A stretch of 43,321 bases of DNA from Breznakibacter sp. (GCA_018055415.1 JAGPHP010000003.1:1-43321), one strand, 5' to 3'. Positions 33,381 to 42,768 are shown, numbered from the stretch's first letter. Numbers and translations are program-made. The notes: generated by a model from the sequence alone, not told the origin.

Positions 33381-35372
33381 CTAACTATTGAGTTTCAGAA
33401 TGACCATATCAGACTTTACCGCCACTCCAGCCGTTATGCTAATATCACTAACCACTCCATTTTTCCAAGCTTTTAGAGTATTTTGCATCTTCATGGCCTC
33501 AATAATAACGAGCGAATCGCCCACTTTCACATCTTGACCGCATGCCACTAATACATCTACAATGCGGCATGGAATGGTTGTTTTTAACTCATTGAGTTGA
33601 TCTAAATCAACACTCTCCTCAATTGGTTTGTGGGGCTTGATGCCATGTTCCCAGAGGTGCATAAATTGTTGATCAAGAGAGAGTAGATAATCTTTTTGAG
33701 TTTTTAGATATAAGATATTGTAAATGTGATTGTTAATAGAGTAGTGGATGCTGTTGTCTGTTAAATATAATTGTTCAATAACGAGTGATTCGTTTCCATC
33801 AAGAGTAATTTCAAGTTTCGAGGGATTTATCCAGCGAATGAGCAGATGGGATGTTCCAAATTCACTCTCAACCCAAAAATTAAAGAGAGATGAAAGAGGA
33901 GTTTTAGCAGCCGATAGCGAGTAGTGTAAGTACTTTTTTAAACGCAAAATAGCCCATCCAATTTGAAAAAGATGTGGTTCAAAAGTGGCTGTTTCGCCTT
34001 TTAACAGAAGTGTTTCGTTGTAGTGCGAACAGAAAGTGGTATTATAATCTCCCGATTTAAAATGCGGGTTCTGCAATATATTTTTAAGATAGTGAATGTT
34101 ATTGTGTTTGTTTTTAATGGCAAGTTTGTTGAGCGTTTTAACCATTTGATTTATAGCATCTTCTCGACTTTGTCCGTGAGTGATAACTTTGGCAATAAGT
34201 GAGTCGAAGGCAGGCGTTATTTTGGAGTGATTTTTTAGAGCCGTATCGATACGAATGTGAGAAAAATCGCTTCTGTTGAGCCAAAAAACATCGCCAGGGG
34301 AGGGTGTGAAATTTTCGTTCGGATTCTCTGCATTGATACGACACTCCAATGCAAATCCATTTTGCTTAATCTCTTTTTGATGCAGCGAAAGAGGCTTGTT
34401 GGCTGCAATAGAAATTTGCAGCTCTACTATATCAACTCCTGTAACATCTTCTGTAATAGGGTGTTCGACCTGTATTCTGGTGTTCATCTCAATAAAAAAG
34501 TGGTTACCCTCTTTATCGACCAAAAACTCAACGGTCCCTGCATTGGTGTATTTGATTTGATGTGCTAATTTGAGCGCATCGGCAATTATGGCATCACGTT
34601 TTTCAATGGCAAGATTTGGTGCTGGAGTCTCCTCAATAATTTTTTGGAAACGCCGTTGCACCGAGCACTCTCTTTCAAACAGATGAATAATATTCCCAAA
34701 GTTGTCTCCAACTATTTGTATTTCAATGTGTCGCGGCGATTCAATGAAGTGTTCGACTAAGAGTGTGGGGTTTGAAAAATAGCGCATGGCTTCATCTGTT
34801 GCTCTATGGAGGGCAGTTTCAAGATGTTCGAGTTTTTGCACCAGCACCATTCCTTTTCCGCCACCACCAAATGCTGGCTTTACTAAAAGTGGAAATTGAA
34901 GAGATTTACTCTCCTTAAGAATATCCTCAATAGATCCCATTGCGCCATTAATGACGGGTACTTTAGCCTCTTTAGCCATTGTTAAAGCCGCAACTTTATC
35001 GCCCATTAACGCAATATTTTGTGCCGATGGACCAATAAATTGGATGTTATTATCGCTGCAAAGTTGTGCGAATATGGGATTTTCGCTTAAAAAACCATAC
35101 CCTGGATGAATGGCTTCTGCTCCCGATTTTTGGGCGATATTGATGATTTGGTGAACATCTAAAAATGCCGAAAGAGGATCATCACCCGTCAGTTGATAAG
35201 CCTCATTAGCCATCTGAACGTGTAGTGCATCAGACTCTTCGGCTGTAAATATGGCAACCGATTCGATATGAAGCTTTTGCAGTGTCTTGATTATACGTAC
35301 TGCAATTTCGCCACGTGAGGCTATTAAGATCTTTTTAAAATGCTTACTTTTTTTTGTTGTATGGTGATTCAT
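33381..35372 (-). CDS. Acyl-CoA carboxylase biotin subunit, methylcrotonyl-CoA carboxylase alpha
   Basis: The start at 35372 (MNHHTTKKSKHFKKILIASRGEIA) gives 663 residues; it overlaps the hydratase gene by 29 bases. Order of domains: biotin carboxylase (residues about 13-460) with ATP-grasp motif KPAFGGGGKGMVLV, ERECSVQRRFQKIIEE and FIEMNTRIQVEHPITE; a linker/BT domain; and a C-terminal biotinyl domain with EAMKMQ, where Lys628 carries biotin. With the carboxyltransferase subunit encoded at 36224-37756 it carboxylates 3-methylcrotonyl-CoA to 3-methylglutaconyl-CoA. Propionyl- or geranyl-CoA carboxylase would share this architecture, but the hydratase between the subunits favours the leucine pathway. 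Confidence 0.88.
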   Translation of the reverse strand: MNHHTTKKSKHFKKILIASRGEIAVRIIKTLQKLHIESVAIFTAEESDALHVQMANEAYQLTGDDPLSAFLDVHQIINIAQKSGAEAIHPGYGFLSENPIFAQLCSDNNIQFIGPSAQNIALMGDKVAALTMAKEAKVPVINGAMGSIEDILKESKSLQFPLLVKPAFGGGGKGMVLVQKLEHLETALHRATDEAMRYFSNPTLLVEHFIESPRHIEIQIVGDNFGNIIHLFERECSVQRRFQKIIEETPAPNLAIEKRDAIIADALKLAHQIKYTNAGTVEFLVDKEGNHFFIEMNTRIQVEHPITEDVTGVDIVELQISIAANKPLSLHQKEIKQNGFALECRINAENPNENFTPSPGDVFWLNRSDFSHIRIDTALKNHSKITPAFDSLIAKVITHGQSREDAINQMVKTLNKLAIKNKHNNIHYLKNILQNPHFKSGDYNTTFCSHYNETLLLKGETATFEPHLFQIGWAILRLKKYLHYSLSAAKTPLSSLFNFWVESEFGTSHLLIRWINPSKLEITLDGNESLVIEQLYLTDNSIHYSINNHIYNILYLKTQKDYLLSLDQQFMHLWEHGIKPHKPIEESVDLDQLNELKTTIPCRIVDVLVACGQDVKVGDSLVIIEAMKMQNTLKAWKNGVVSDISITAGVAVKSDMVILKLNS

Positions 35373-36147
35373 CCCAAATAGGTTTTCTTTTTTCAAAAAA
35401 TGAGTTAACACCCTCAATACCATCTTGCGAATTGCGACTATTTGCAATATACGTAGCTACAATTTTGTTTTGGGCATCAATGGTTAATTGTTTGTCCTCT
35501 AGAGTGTTGAGTAGTTCTTTTGTTTGCGAAATGGCGTGCGCACTCGATAGCATAATTTGACGACACATCTCTTTTGTTTTCTCTTTTAATCGTCCCGAAG
35601 GTGCAATATATTGGATCAAGCCTGCATGAATGGCTTCATCGGCATCAAAATCGGCACCCGTAAGCATAAACTTTTTAGAATATCCAATGCCAATCTTATT
35701 CATAACGTGGGGAGCAATTGTGGCTGGAACTAAGCCTACTCGCACCTCTTTAAAGCCAAACACGGTGTGCTCTTCGGCAATGGCAATATCCGAGCAAGCA
35801 ACAAGTCCTAGAGCACCCCCAAATGCATATTTTTCGATAGATGCAATGATGGGTTTAGGGTAGTGACGCATGGCTGCGAAGAGATCAACAAAGAGTTTTG
35901 CATCGGCCATATTCTCGTCGTTTGCTTGCATGGCTCCTTGCTTCATCCACTCTAAACATCCACCCGAGCAAAAACCACCACCTTCGCCGTATAAGACGAG
36001 AAGTTTGAAGTTATTGTCGTTGGAAGTAGTGGTTAAAAAGGTTATTAAATCAACAATCATCTCTTTGTTTAGAGAGTTTGATTTTTCTGGTCTATTTAAT
36101 CCTAAATAGCAAATTTTTTCCTCAATTCTAATTCGGATCGATTTCAT
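35344..36147 (-). CDS. Enoyl-CoA hydratase family, probable methylglutaconyl-CoA hydratase
   Basis: The start at 36147 (MKSIRIRIEEK) gives 267 residues. It is a crotonase-fold protein with the oxyanion motifs GGGFCSGGCLEWMKQ and KYAFGGALGLVACSDIAIA, and the active-site strand GFKEVRVGLVPATIAPHVM. The EVRxGLxPAxIxPxV pattern and the xWM after the first oxyanion loop are typical of LiuC-type methylglutaconyl-CoA hydratases, which turn 3-methylglutaconyl-CoA into HMG-CoA. It sits between the two carboxylase subunits, the same liuB-liuC-liuD order as in Pseudomonas. The step that normally follows, HMG-CoA lyase, is not encoded here. Confidence 0.86.
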   Translation of the reverse strand: MKSIRIRIEEKICYLGLNRPEKSNSLNKEMIVDLITFLTTTSNDNNFKLLVLYGEGGGFCSGGCLEWMKQGAMQANDENMADAKLFVDLFAAMRHYPKPIIASIEKYAFGGALGLVACSDIAIAEEHTVFGFKEVRVGLVPATIAPHVMNKIGIGYSKKFMLTGADFDADEAIHAGLIQYIAPSGRLKEKTKEMCRQIMLSSAHAISQTKELLNTLEDKQLTIDAQNKIVATYIANSRNSQDGIEGVNSFFEKRKPIWDESPYNKKK

Positions 36148-36223
36148 GATGGTTGGTTTGGATGGATTAATTTTAAAAATATCTACCATTCAAGTTACTC
36201 ATTAATGGTGTAAAAAACAACTT

Positions 36224-37756
36224 TTAGAACCTGAAAATACCATATTTACTATCGATAACTGATTGATTTTTAGAAACTCGTAAAAGCATATCTAATACTT
36301 CACGGGTTTTGCCTGGTTCTATAATACCATCATCCCAAATTCGGGAGGTGCTGTAGTAGGGAGAGGCCTCATTAAGGTACTGCTCCTTAATTTTTTCGCG
36401 AAACTCATCACGTTCTTGATCGGTTGTAAGCTTTTTATTTACAGTAACTAATACGTCGGCTGCTTGTGAAGGCCCCATTACGGAGATGGATGCAGATGGC
36501 CAAAGAAACAGAAAGTTTGGATCAAAAGCCCTACCAGCCATAGCGTAGTTGCCTGCACCATAAGAGCCGCCAACAATAATTGTAAAAAATGGTACAGTGC
36601 TGTTTGCTAGGGCATTAACCATCTTAGCCCCATCTTTCGCAATACCTCTGCGCTCGTACTCTTTACCAACCATAAAGCCTGTTATATTTTGTAAAAAGAG
36701 CATGGGTATTTGTCTGCTATTACAAAGCTGGATAAAGTGAGCTCCTTTTTGCGCCGACTCGGCAAAGAGAATTCCATTGTTGGCTATTACACCAATATTT
36801 TTCCCATTAATGGTTGCAAATGCTGTTATAAGTGTGGTCCCAAAATTTGCCTTAAACTCGTTAAAGCTCTCACTGTCAATGATATGGTCGATGATGGATT
36901 TAATAGATGTTTTTCCATTTAAAACATTGTCCGATAGATTGTTAAGTGCTTCTGGAGAGTGAAGAGGAGAGTAGTGACTAGGTGCTGAAATATTTAAATT
37001 ATCTCGTTTTAGAGTTCTAAAGATTGTGCGACATTTCTCTATTGCATCGGTTTCATTCTCGGCAAAATGATCTGCAACCCCAGATATGTGTGTATGTACA
37101 AAAGCGCCTCCTAACTCTTCGGAGGTGACATCTTCGCCTGTAGCAGCTTTTACCAGTGGAGGACCAGCTAAAAAGATGGTTGCCTGATTTTTAACCATAA
37201 TAACTTCGTCGGACATCGCTGGAATATAGGCGCCACCGGCCGTACATGAACCCACAACAAGAGATATTTGAGGAATAGATTTAGCCGACATCTGAGCTTG
37301 GTTAAAAAAGATGCGCCCAAAGCCCTCTTTGTCGGGAAAAACTGCCGATTGTTCGGGTAGAAAGATGCCTCCAGAGTCAACGATATATAGACAAGGAAGA
37401 TTATTTTTAAGGGCAATCTCTTGTGCTCTCAGGTGTTTTTTTATGCTCTCTTTAATATAAGTTCCACCTTTTACAGCACTATCGTTGGCTACAATTACTA
37501 CATCAACTCCCTCAATAGTGCCGATACCAGTAATCATTCCTGCGCTCGGGAATTGATTATTATATTGATCAAATGCAGCTAAAGCAGAAAACTCAAGAAA
37601 TTCACTTCCCTCATCAAGGAGGAGATTAATACGTTGACGAGTAACTAGTTTATTACTATGAACTTTAGATGTTGAGATGGAGGCCGTGATTGTACGTCTT
37701 AGAGTCTCTAAGAATTGTGTTACTATTCCACTCTCTTTTGATATGATGTTTGACAT
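36224..37756 (-). CDS. Methylcrotonyl-CoA carboxylase carboxyltransferase subunit (beta)
   Basis: This 510-residue carboxyltransferase has the crotonase-like halves of the acyl-CoA carboxylase beta family. N-terminal half: LIVDSGGIFLPEQ, VGSCTAGGAYIPAMSDE and FLAGPPLVKAATGEDVTSEELGGA. C-terminal half: FLQNITGFMVGKEYERRGIAKDGAKM and GGSYGAGNYAMAGRAFDPNFLFLWPSASISVMG, the latter close to the pattern in methylcrotonyl-CoA carboxylases (GNYGMxGRAxxPxFLxxWPxAxISVMG). It is the first gene of the leucine set. The product is more specific for methylcrotonyl-CoA than for propionyl-CoA on the basis of this motif and the neighbours. Confidence 0.9.
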   Translation of the reverse strand: MSNIISKESGIVTQFLETLRRTITASISTSKVHSNKLVTRQRINLLLDEGSEFLEFSALAAFDQYNNQFPSAGMITGIGTIEGVDVVIVANDSAVKGGTYIKESIKKHLRAQEIALKNNLPCLYIVDSGGIFLPEQSAVFPDKEGFGRIFFNQAQMSAKSIPQISLVVGSCTAGGAYIPAMSDEVIMVKNQATIFLAGPPLVKAATGEDVTSEELGGAFVHTHISGVADHFAENETDAIEKCRTIFRTLKRDNLNISAPSHYSPLHSPEALNNLSDNVLNGKTSIKSIIDHIIDSESFNEFKANFGTTLITAFATINGKNIGVIANNGILFAESAQKGAHFIQLCNSRQIPMLFLQNITGFMVGKEYERRGIAKDGAKMVNALANSTVPFFTIIVGGSYGAGNYAMAGRAFDPNFLFLWPSASISVMGPSQAADVLVTVNKKLTTDQERDEFREKIKEQYLNEASPYYSTSRIWDDGIIEPGKTREVLDMLLRVSKNQSVIDSKYGIFRF

Positions 37757-37884
37757 TTAATCTGTTGTTAAAATGAGGTTTCTCTGCAAATAACAACATT
37801 TTTACACATATTGTTTAACTGAGGTCGAAAAAATGGTGTTTTTGTGATTTATAAAGCTTAAATATCGAGAAAAGAGTACCATTT

Positions 37885-37915
37885 TTTGACTTTTTATGCT
37901 TTAATGTTAGCTTTG
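37885..37915 (+). promoter_or_regulatory. Bacteroidota-type promoter for the cation-efflux gene
   Basis: TTTG at 37885-37888 and TAGCTTTG at 37908-37915 (TAnnTTTG) are separated by 19 bases, with the ATG 21 bases downstream at 37936. The divergent leucine-gene promoter should lie in 37757-37880, but no good match was found on the minus strand. Confidence 0.65.
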
Positions 37916-37935
37916 TGTTCAAATTTTAAAACACT

Positions 37936-38844
37936 ATGTCACATTCAGAAACATCTACAAAATCAATTTATTACGCCTTAATGGCTAATGCTGGTATTGC
38001 CATAACAAAAACCATTGCAGCTGTTATTACTGGCTCGGGTGCTATGTTGGCTGAGTCTATTCACTCATTTGCCGATTGTGGAAATCAGGGATTACTTTTC
38101 TTGGGACTAAAGGCTGCAAAACGTAAGCCAGATGCAAAATATCCGCTCGGATATGGTAGAGCTACCTATTTTTGGTCGTTTGTTGTAGCAATTATCTTAT
38201 TCAGTTTAGGGGGGCTATTTTCGGTTTATGAAGGGATACATAAACTGACTGCTATTGAACCAATTGAATCACCATATATTGCGTTGGGAGTTCTTTTTTT
38301 TAGTATTCTTTTGGAGGGCTTCTCGCTTTGGGGATGTTTAAAAGAGATCAATAAAATTCGAGGCAATAAGTCTATTCCTCGGTGGGTTAGAGAGAGTCGT
38401 CAGAGCGAGTTAGTGGTTGTTTTGGGCGAAGATGTTGCAGCATTGCTTGGTTTAGCTTTTGCATTTGGAGCTGTTATAGTAACCATGTTAACTGGAAATC
38501 CAGTTTATGATGCAATTGGATCTATCGGAATTGGTGTTCTTTTATTGATTATATCGGTTATCATAGCCATTAAAATTAAAGGGCTGTTAGTAGGGCAGAG
38601 TGCCTCGCCCGAACAAGTTGCTGCAATTACAGCGCATTTAGAGAGTGCTCCAGAAATTAATAAAGTATTGAATGTTATTACCTTGCAATTAGGGCAAACC
38701 CTAATGGTTTCGGTGAAGGCCGACATGAAAGAGAAGCAGAGTGTTGCTAAATTAATTGAAGATATTAATAGTTGCGAGAGAGGCTTAAAATTTGCATTTC
38801 CCGATGTGCAATGGAGCTTTTTTGAGCCTGATTTTATGAAATAA
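37936..38844 (+). CDS. Cation diffusion facilitator family transporter (ZnT9-like subgroup)
   Basis: This 302-residue inner-membrane metal exporter has six helices and a C-terminal cytoplasmic domain. The TM2 metal site is AESIHSFADCGNQ (H43, D47). In TM5 the usual HxxxD is replaced by LGEDVAALLG, so the first ligand is Glu. This and the PLGYGRATYFWS segment point to the ZnT9/SLC30A9-like branch rather than the classic YiiP/CzcD branch. The metal is not predictable with confidence. It is a single-gene unit with its own promoter and a shared terminator, unrelated to the flanking operons. Confidence 0.92.
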   Translation: MSHSETSTKSIYYALMANAGIAITKTIAAVITGSGAMLAESIHSFADCGNQGLLFLGLKAAKRKPDAKYPLGYGRATYFWSFVVAIILFSLGGLFSVYEGIHKLTAIEPIESPYIALGVLFFSILLEGFSLWGCLKEINKIRGNKSIPRWVRESRQSELVVVLGEDVAALLGLAFAFGAVIVTMLTGNPVYDAIGSIGIGVLLLIISVIIAIKIKGLLVGQSASPEQVAAITAHLESAPEINKVLNVITLQLGQTLMVSVKADMKEKQSVAKLIEDINSCERGLKFAFPDVQWSFFEPDFMK

Positions 38845-38860
38845 GAGATTCCTATAATAT

Positions 38861-38901
38861 CATAAAAAAAGGAGAGGTTCAAGACTTCTCCTTTTTTTAT
38901 G
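38861..38901. terminator. Bidirectional terminator between cation-efflux gene and rsmE
   Basis: A perfect 15-bp stem (cataaaaaaaggaga with tctcctttttttatg) closes an 11-base loop. The stem itself supplies a T7 run on each strand, so it serves both convergent genes. Confidence 0.85.
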
Positions 38902-38919
38902 ACGATTTGTTATCTAAAG

Positions 38920-39618
38920 TTACCCCTGATTTAATAGTTGAATTGTATGACACGCAACCAACCCAGCAGTTTCGGTGCGTAGTCTTGACTCTCCAAGCGA
39001 GATCGCCTTAAAGTTAGCATTCAGCGCTCTTTCCACCTCTTTTTCAGAGAAATCACCTTCGGGGCCTATTAGAATAAGAACATCTTTATTAGGCGTGTAT
39101 CCATGTTTTAGTGCCTCCTTGGGTTGATTGTAGCAATGCGCTATCATTTTATGACCAGTAAATTCGCGCGTAAACAGTTGTGATACTGGTGTTAACTCTT
39201 CAATGATAGGAATATGTGGATTCATGGATTGTTTCATAGCAGAGACAATAACCTTCTCTAAGCGGTCGTTTTTAACCACTTTGCGTTCCGATTTATCGCA
39301 TAAAATCGGAATGATTCTCGATATACCTATTTCGGTAGCTTTTTCGAGAAACCACTCCAAGCGATCCATATTTTTGGTGGGAGCAATGGCTATTGTGAGC
39401 TGGAATTTAGGTTTTGGGGATTCAATCTTCTTTTTAATTTTAACTGCTACTCGCCTATGATTTGCAATTTCAATGGCGCAAATAAATATCGATCCTTTTC
39501 CGTCCATAACTTGAATCGTGTCGCCAAGCTGACCTCTAAGTACTTTTACACAATGGTGAGACTCCTCCTCATTTAGGAATCTATCTTTTTCGATGTTTGG
39601 GCAATAAAAGAGATGCAT
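38920..39618 (-). CDS. rsmE: 16S rRNA m3U1498 methyltransferase RsmE
   Basis: This 232-residue SPOUT methyltransferase modifies U1498 in the 16S rRNA decoding region. The N-terminal PUA-like part (FLNEEESHHCVKVLRGQLGD) is followed by the knotted SAM-binding domain with LIGPEGDFSEKEVERA and LGESRLRTETAGLVA, both diagnostic for RsmE. The length is normal. A -7 box lies just upstream, inside the short gap to the sensor kinase gene. Confidence 0.95.
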   Translation of the reverse strand: MHLFYCPNIEKDRFLNEEESHHCVKVLRGQLGDTIQVMDGKGSIFICAIEIANHRRVAVKIKKKIESPKPKFQLTIAIAPTKNMDRLEWFLEKATEIGISRIIPILCDKSERKVVKNDRLEKVIVSAMKQSMNPHIPIIEELTPVSQLFTREFTGHKMIAHCYNQPKEALKHGYTPNKDVLILIGPEGDFSEKEVERALNANFKAISLGESRLRTETAGLVACHTIQLLNQG

Positions 39619-39645
39619 AGTTGTTATTTAGACTTAAATTGGGTG

Positions 39646-39653
39646 CAAAGGTA
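39646..39653 (-). promoter_or_regulatory. -7 box of the rsmE promoter
   Basis: TACCTTTG on the minus strand fits TAnnTTTG, 28-35 bases before the rsmE ATG and just past the histidine kinase stop. No TTTG at the expected -33 spacing is seen. Confidence 0.45.
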
Positions 39654-39686
39654 TGATTTATAAGCCAATTTATTTCGCTAAACTCT

Positions 39687-42650
39687 TTATGAATTCGACT
39701 CTTTAATTTCGTTATTCGGAAGTTGATTTTTGGGTAATATAATTGTAAACGTGGTTCCTTTATTAATTTCCGATTTTACAGTAATTGAACCTTGATGTTT
39801 TTCAACAAGCTCTTTGCAAATTAAAAGTCCAAATCCTGTACCTTTTTCGCCATCTGTACCTTTACTTGTTTGGGCGCTTCCTAGGTCAAATAGCTTATCT
39901 ACTGTTTCTTGCGACATCCCAACGCCATTGTCTATTATTGAAATCTCGGTGAGCTCGGGTTTAATTTCGGCTTTTAACGATACCGTACTACCTCTGTGAG
40001 AGAACTTGATTGCATTTACTAGTAGATTTCGGATAATGGTTTTAAACACCTCCGAATCTGCAATAAGTGTACAGTTACTATCAATGTGGTTTTTTATAGT
40101 GATTTTTTTAACATGAGCATTTTCATGGAGTAGGGTAATACACTCGGTAATGAGTTCACCAAGATTTATAACTTGTAGTTTTGGATTACTCTTATTCCTT
40201 TGTACATGAGCCCATTCCAATAGGTTTTCAAGAAGCTGATAAGTATTTGACGCTGTTGAGTGGATAGCACTAGCCAATTCCAATGAATCTTCGTTATTGT
40301 TGGGGATAGCTGTTTTCAAAAGCTGAGAAAGCCCCATCATCGTGTGGAAAGGATTTCGCAAATCGTGCGCAAGTATTGAGATAAATCGATCTTTGGTTTC
40401 GTTTAATGAACGAAGTTGATCGTTTTGCACTTTTATCTTAATTTCGATGTTTTTGCGTTGTGTTATATCATTTTTTATAGCTACAAAATTTGTAATAACA
40501 CCCTTTTCGTCTATTACGGGAGCCATGATTGCCTCCTCCCAATAACAGGAACCATCTTTACGTTTATTATAAATCTCGCCGCTCCATGTATGCCCATTAA
40601 CGAGGGTATTCCACATCTCTTGATAGAACTCTTTGGGGTGATAATTTGATTGGAGTATTCTTGGATTATTGCCAATTGCCTCCTCGTAGGTGTAGCCTGT
40701 AATTATTGTAAAATGGGGGTTTACATACTCAATAATGCCATTTATATCGGTAATAACAATGGTTGCGGGGCTTTGATTAACCGCAGTTGACAACTTTCGA
40801 ATCTCTCTTTCTGTTTTGACCTTTTGAGTCGTGTTTCGGAGGTTAATGATGGTGATAAAGTTGTTTGCTTTTGTTTCGTGAACAATTATATGCGCCGCAA
40901 AATCGATGTAAAATCCATCTTTGTGTTTGAGCCTGAAATCAGAGTTGTAATTTTTTTCATGGCACTCTTTTCTATCGTTATGGATGTTTTTCTCAACCGC
41001 ATTCTTATCGTCGGGATGAATGATTTCTAAGAGTCCTAATTTAAGAAACTCCTCTTGGCTATATCCAAGCGTTTTTTCTACAGCTGGATTAACATAGTAC
41101 TTCTCAAAATTTCGGTGCATAACAATCATATCTCCCGAAAGATCTGTCAGCATTCGATGTTTGGCTTCGCTCTCTTGAATGGCCAGTTGCGCCATTTTTA
41201 TTTCGGTGATATCGCTTGCTGTTCCTATGAGTTGTGTAATTGTTCCATTTTCATCTTTCAGAGGCGCTAAACTGGTTGTATTCCATAGCCATCTGCCATC
41301 TTTTGTTACTACTCGATATTCTAATACTGTTTGAGGCTCACCATAAAAAAGGGTTTTGTGAAAGAGTGAGAGGCATAGAGGCACATCTTCAGGATGCATT
41401 AGGAAATGGAAGTTCTTGCCGATTACCTCCGATACTTCATAACCTAATTTTGTTGTTATAACCGATGACACAAAGGTGAAATGTCCATCTGTATTAAGTG
41501 AATAGATAAAATTGCTATTGTTTTCGATAAGAAGTCGATATTTACTGTCGCTCATATTTAGAGCCTTCTGTGTTTTATAGAGTTCTTTAATGGTGTTTTT
41601 TAAGGCTATAGATTGACGAATAAATTTTAAGGCAATAAGGGTTGCAAACAGAAATAGTACGAGTGTTATGATTATGATCAGATATAGTCTAGAGTTATTT
41701 TCATTTTCATTGGGGTTGTAGATAAATTCGTTCAGGTCAATATTGTTACTCATCATTCCCAAATCGGTATATACTTCAGCAATATGACTCCATCTGCTTG
41801 GATTTGAGTGTCCAATTTCAACAATGTTTGCTTGAAGGAGAGCTTCTGTCTGTTTTGCCTCAAAACGGAGGTGTTCGATGGTTAAATTTGAGCCATAAAC
41901 GTTTTTGATGATCTGAATAATCTCCTCTTGATTTTCCATGGCGTAATACCACCCTTTGATTGAAGCACTCCTGAATTTTTCGACAAGGTTAGGCTTCTCT
42001 TTTAGGAACGTTTCGGTTGTAAATAGATTATCGCTGTAAAAATCAATTCCCACAGCTCGAGGTGAGTATGTAATATATTCATAACCAATCTCTTTGAGCT
42101 CAAATGGTTCTGTTGTGACGTAAGCTGTTATGGCATCTACCTTGCCACTAATTAAGTCGGTGATGTTGTAGGAGTGAGGCAATTGCTTGATATTTGCAAG
42201 ATTAATTCCTTCGTTCTTGAGATATGCTAGGATCTCAGCAGATCCATTTTCGACCATTATCGTGCAATTAGCTAAACCGTGAATGGTCTGAATTTGATCT
42301 TTTTTTAGTGTTAAAAGAACTAGTGGGGAGTGTTGAAAAATTGAAGCTAAAACTACTATGGGTACCCCTTGAGATCTTAGCAAAAGTAAATCTGATGATC
42401 CAATGCCAAATTGTGCTTCTTGATTAATAACCTTTTCAGTAGGATTTTTATCTTGTTCGGCAGGGCGAATATCCACATCAATTCCCACCTCTTTATAAAA
42501 TCCTTTAGCTTGAGCAGCATAGTAACCAGCAAATTGAAACTGATGTTGCCATTTGAGTTGTAATGTTACTTTTTCGAGCTTTTGCGCATTAAGAGAGCCG
42601 CCAACGTGGGCAATGAGAATAAGGGCGAGAAGTATTCTCTTGAGCAACAT
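39687..42650 (-). CDS. Hybrid-input sensor histidine kinase with NMT1/THI5-like binding domain and three PAS domains
   Basis: The start at 42650 (MLLKRILLALILIAHVGGSLNAQ) puts the signal peptide first and gives 987 residues. Order: an NMT1/THI5-like periplasmic binding domain (about 25-310; LQLKWQHQFQFAGYYAAQAKGFYKEVGIDVDI), one membrane helix (about 321-345), three PAS/PAC domains (about 370-745), HisKA with the phospho-acceptor His in ILAHDLRNPFHTMMG, and HATPase_c with IIDNGVGMSQ and GTGFGLLICKELV. It should phosphorylate a response regulator encoded elsewhere, because none is adjacent. The binding domain belongs to a group that in other proteins binds pyrimidine or thiamine-precursor-like and other small molecules, so the ligand here is open. 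Confidence 0.92.
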   Translation of the reverse strand: MLLKRILLALILIAHVGGSLNAQKLEKVTLQLKWQHQFQFAGYYAAQAKGFYKEVGIDVDIRPAEQDKNPTEKVINQEAQFGIGSSDLLLLRSQGVPIVVLASIFQHSPLVLLTLKKDQIQTIHGLANCTIMVENGSAEILAYLKNEGINLANIKQLPHSYNITDLISGKVDAITAYVTTEPFELKEIGYEYITYSPRAVGIDFYSDNLFTTETFLKEKPNLVEKFRSASIKGWYYAMENQEEIIQIIKNVYGSNLTIEHLRFEAKQTEALLQANIVEIGHSNPSRWSHIAEVYTDLGMMSNNIDLNEFIYNPNENENNSRLYLIIIITLVLFLFATLIALKFIRQSIALKNTIKELYKTQKALNMSDSKYRLLIENNSNFIYSLNTDGHFTFVSSVITTKLGYEVSEVIGKNFHFLMHPEDVPLCLSLFHKTLFYGEPQTVLEYRVVTKDGRWLWNTTSLAPLKDENGTITQLIGTASDITEIKMAQLAIQESEAKHRMLTDLSGDMIVMHRNFEKYYVNPAVEKTLGYSQEEFLKLGLLEIIHPDDKNAVEKNIHNDRKECHEKNYNSDFRLKHKDGFYIDFAAHIIVHETKANNFITIINLRNTTQKVKTEREIRKLSTAVNQSPATIVITDINGIIEYVNPHFTIITGYTYEEAIGNNPRILQSNYHPKEFYQEMWNTLVNGHTWSGEIYNKRKDGSCYWEEAIMAPVIDEKGVITNFVAIKNDITQRKNIEIKIKVQNDQLRSLNETKDRFISILAHDLRNPFHTMMGLSQLLKTAIPNNNEDSLELASAIHSTASNTYQLLENLLEWAHVQRNKSNPKLQVINLGELITECITLLHENAHVKKITIKNHIDSNCTLIADSEVFKTIIRNLLVNAIKFSHRGSTVSLKAEIKPELTEISIIDNGVGMSQETVDKLFDLGSAQTSKGTDGEKGTGFGLLICKELVEKHQGSITVKSEINKGTTFTIILPKNQLPNNEIKESNS

Positions 42651-42768
42651 GTTGTTATATATTGAATGATATAATTGCGGCAACATTAGTTGAATAAAAT
42701 TACCATAAACCTACTACAAATTACAAAAAAATTGAATAGGTTCGATGCTATTTAATCTTTTTTATAGA

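Noticed and set aside
34138..34568. Overlapping open frames on both strands inside the carboxylase alpha gene
   Set aside because: They are antisense or frame shadows of the biotin carboxylase domain, with no motifs of their own.
26872..37756. HMG-CoA lyase or HMG-CoA synthase
   Set aside because: I looked for both on each strand in this region and found no open frame with the expected motifs; all long frames are assigned to other enzymes.
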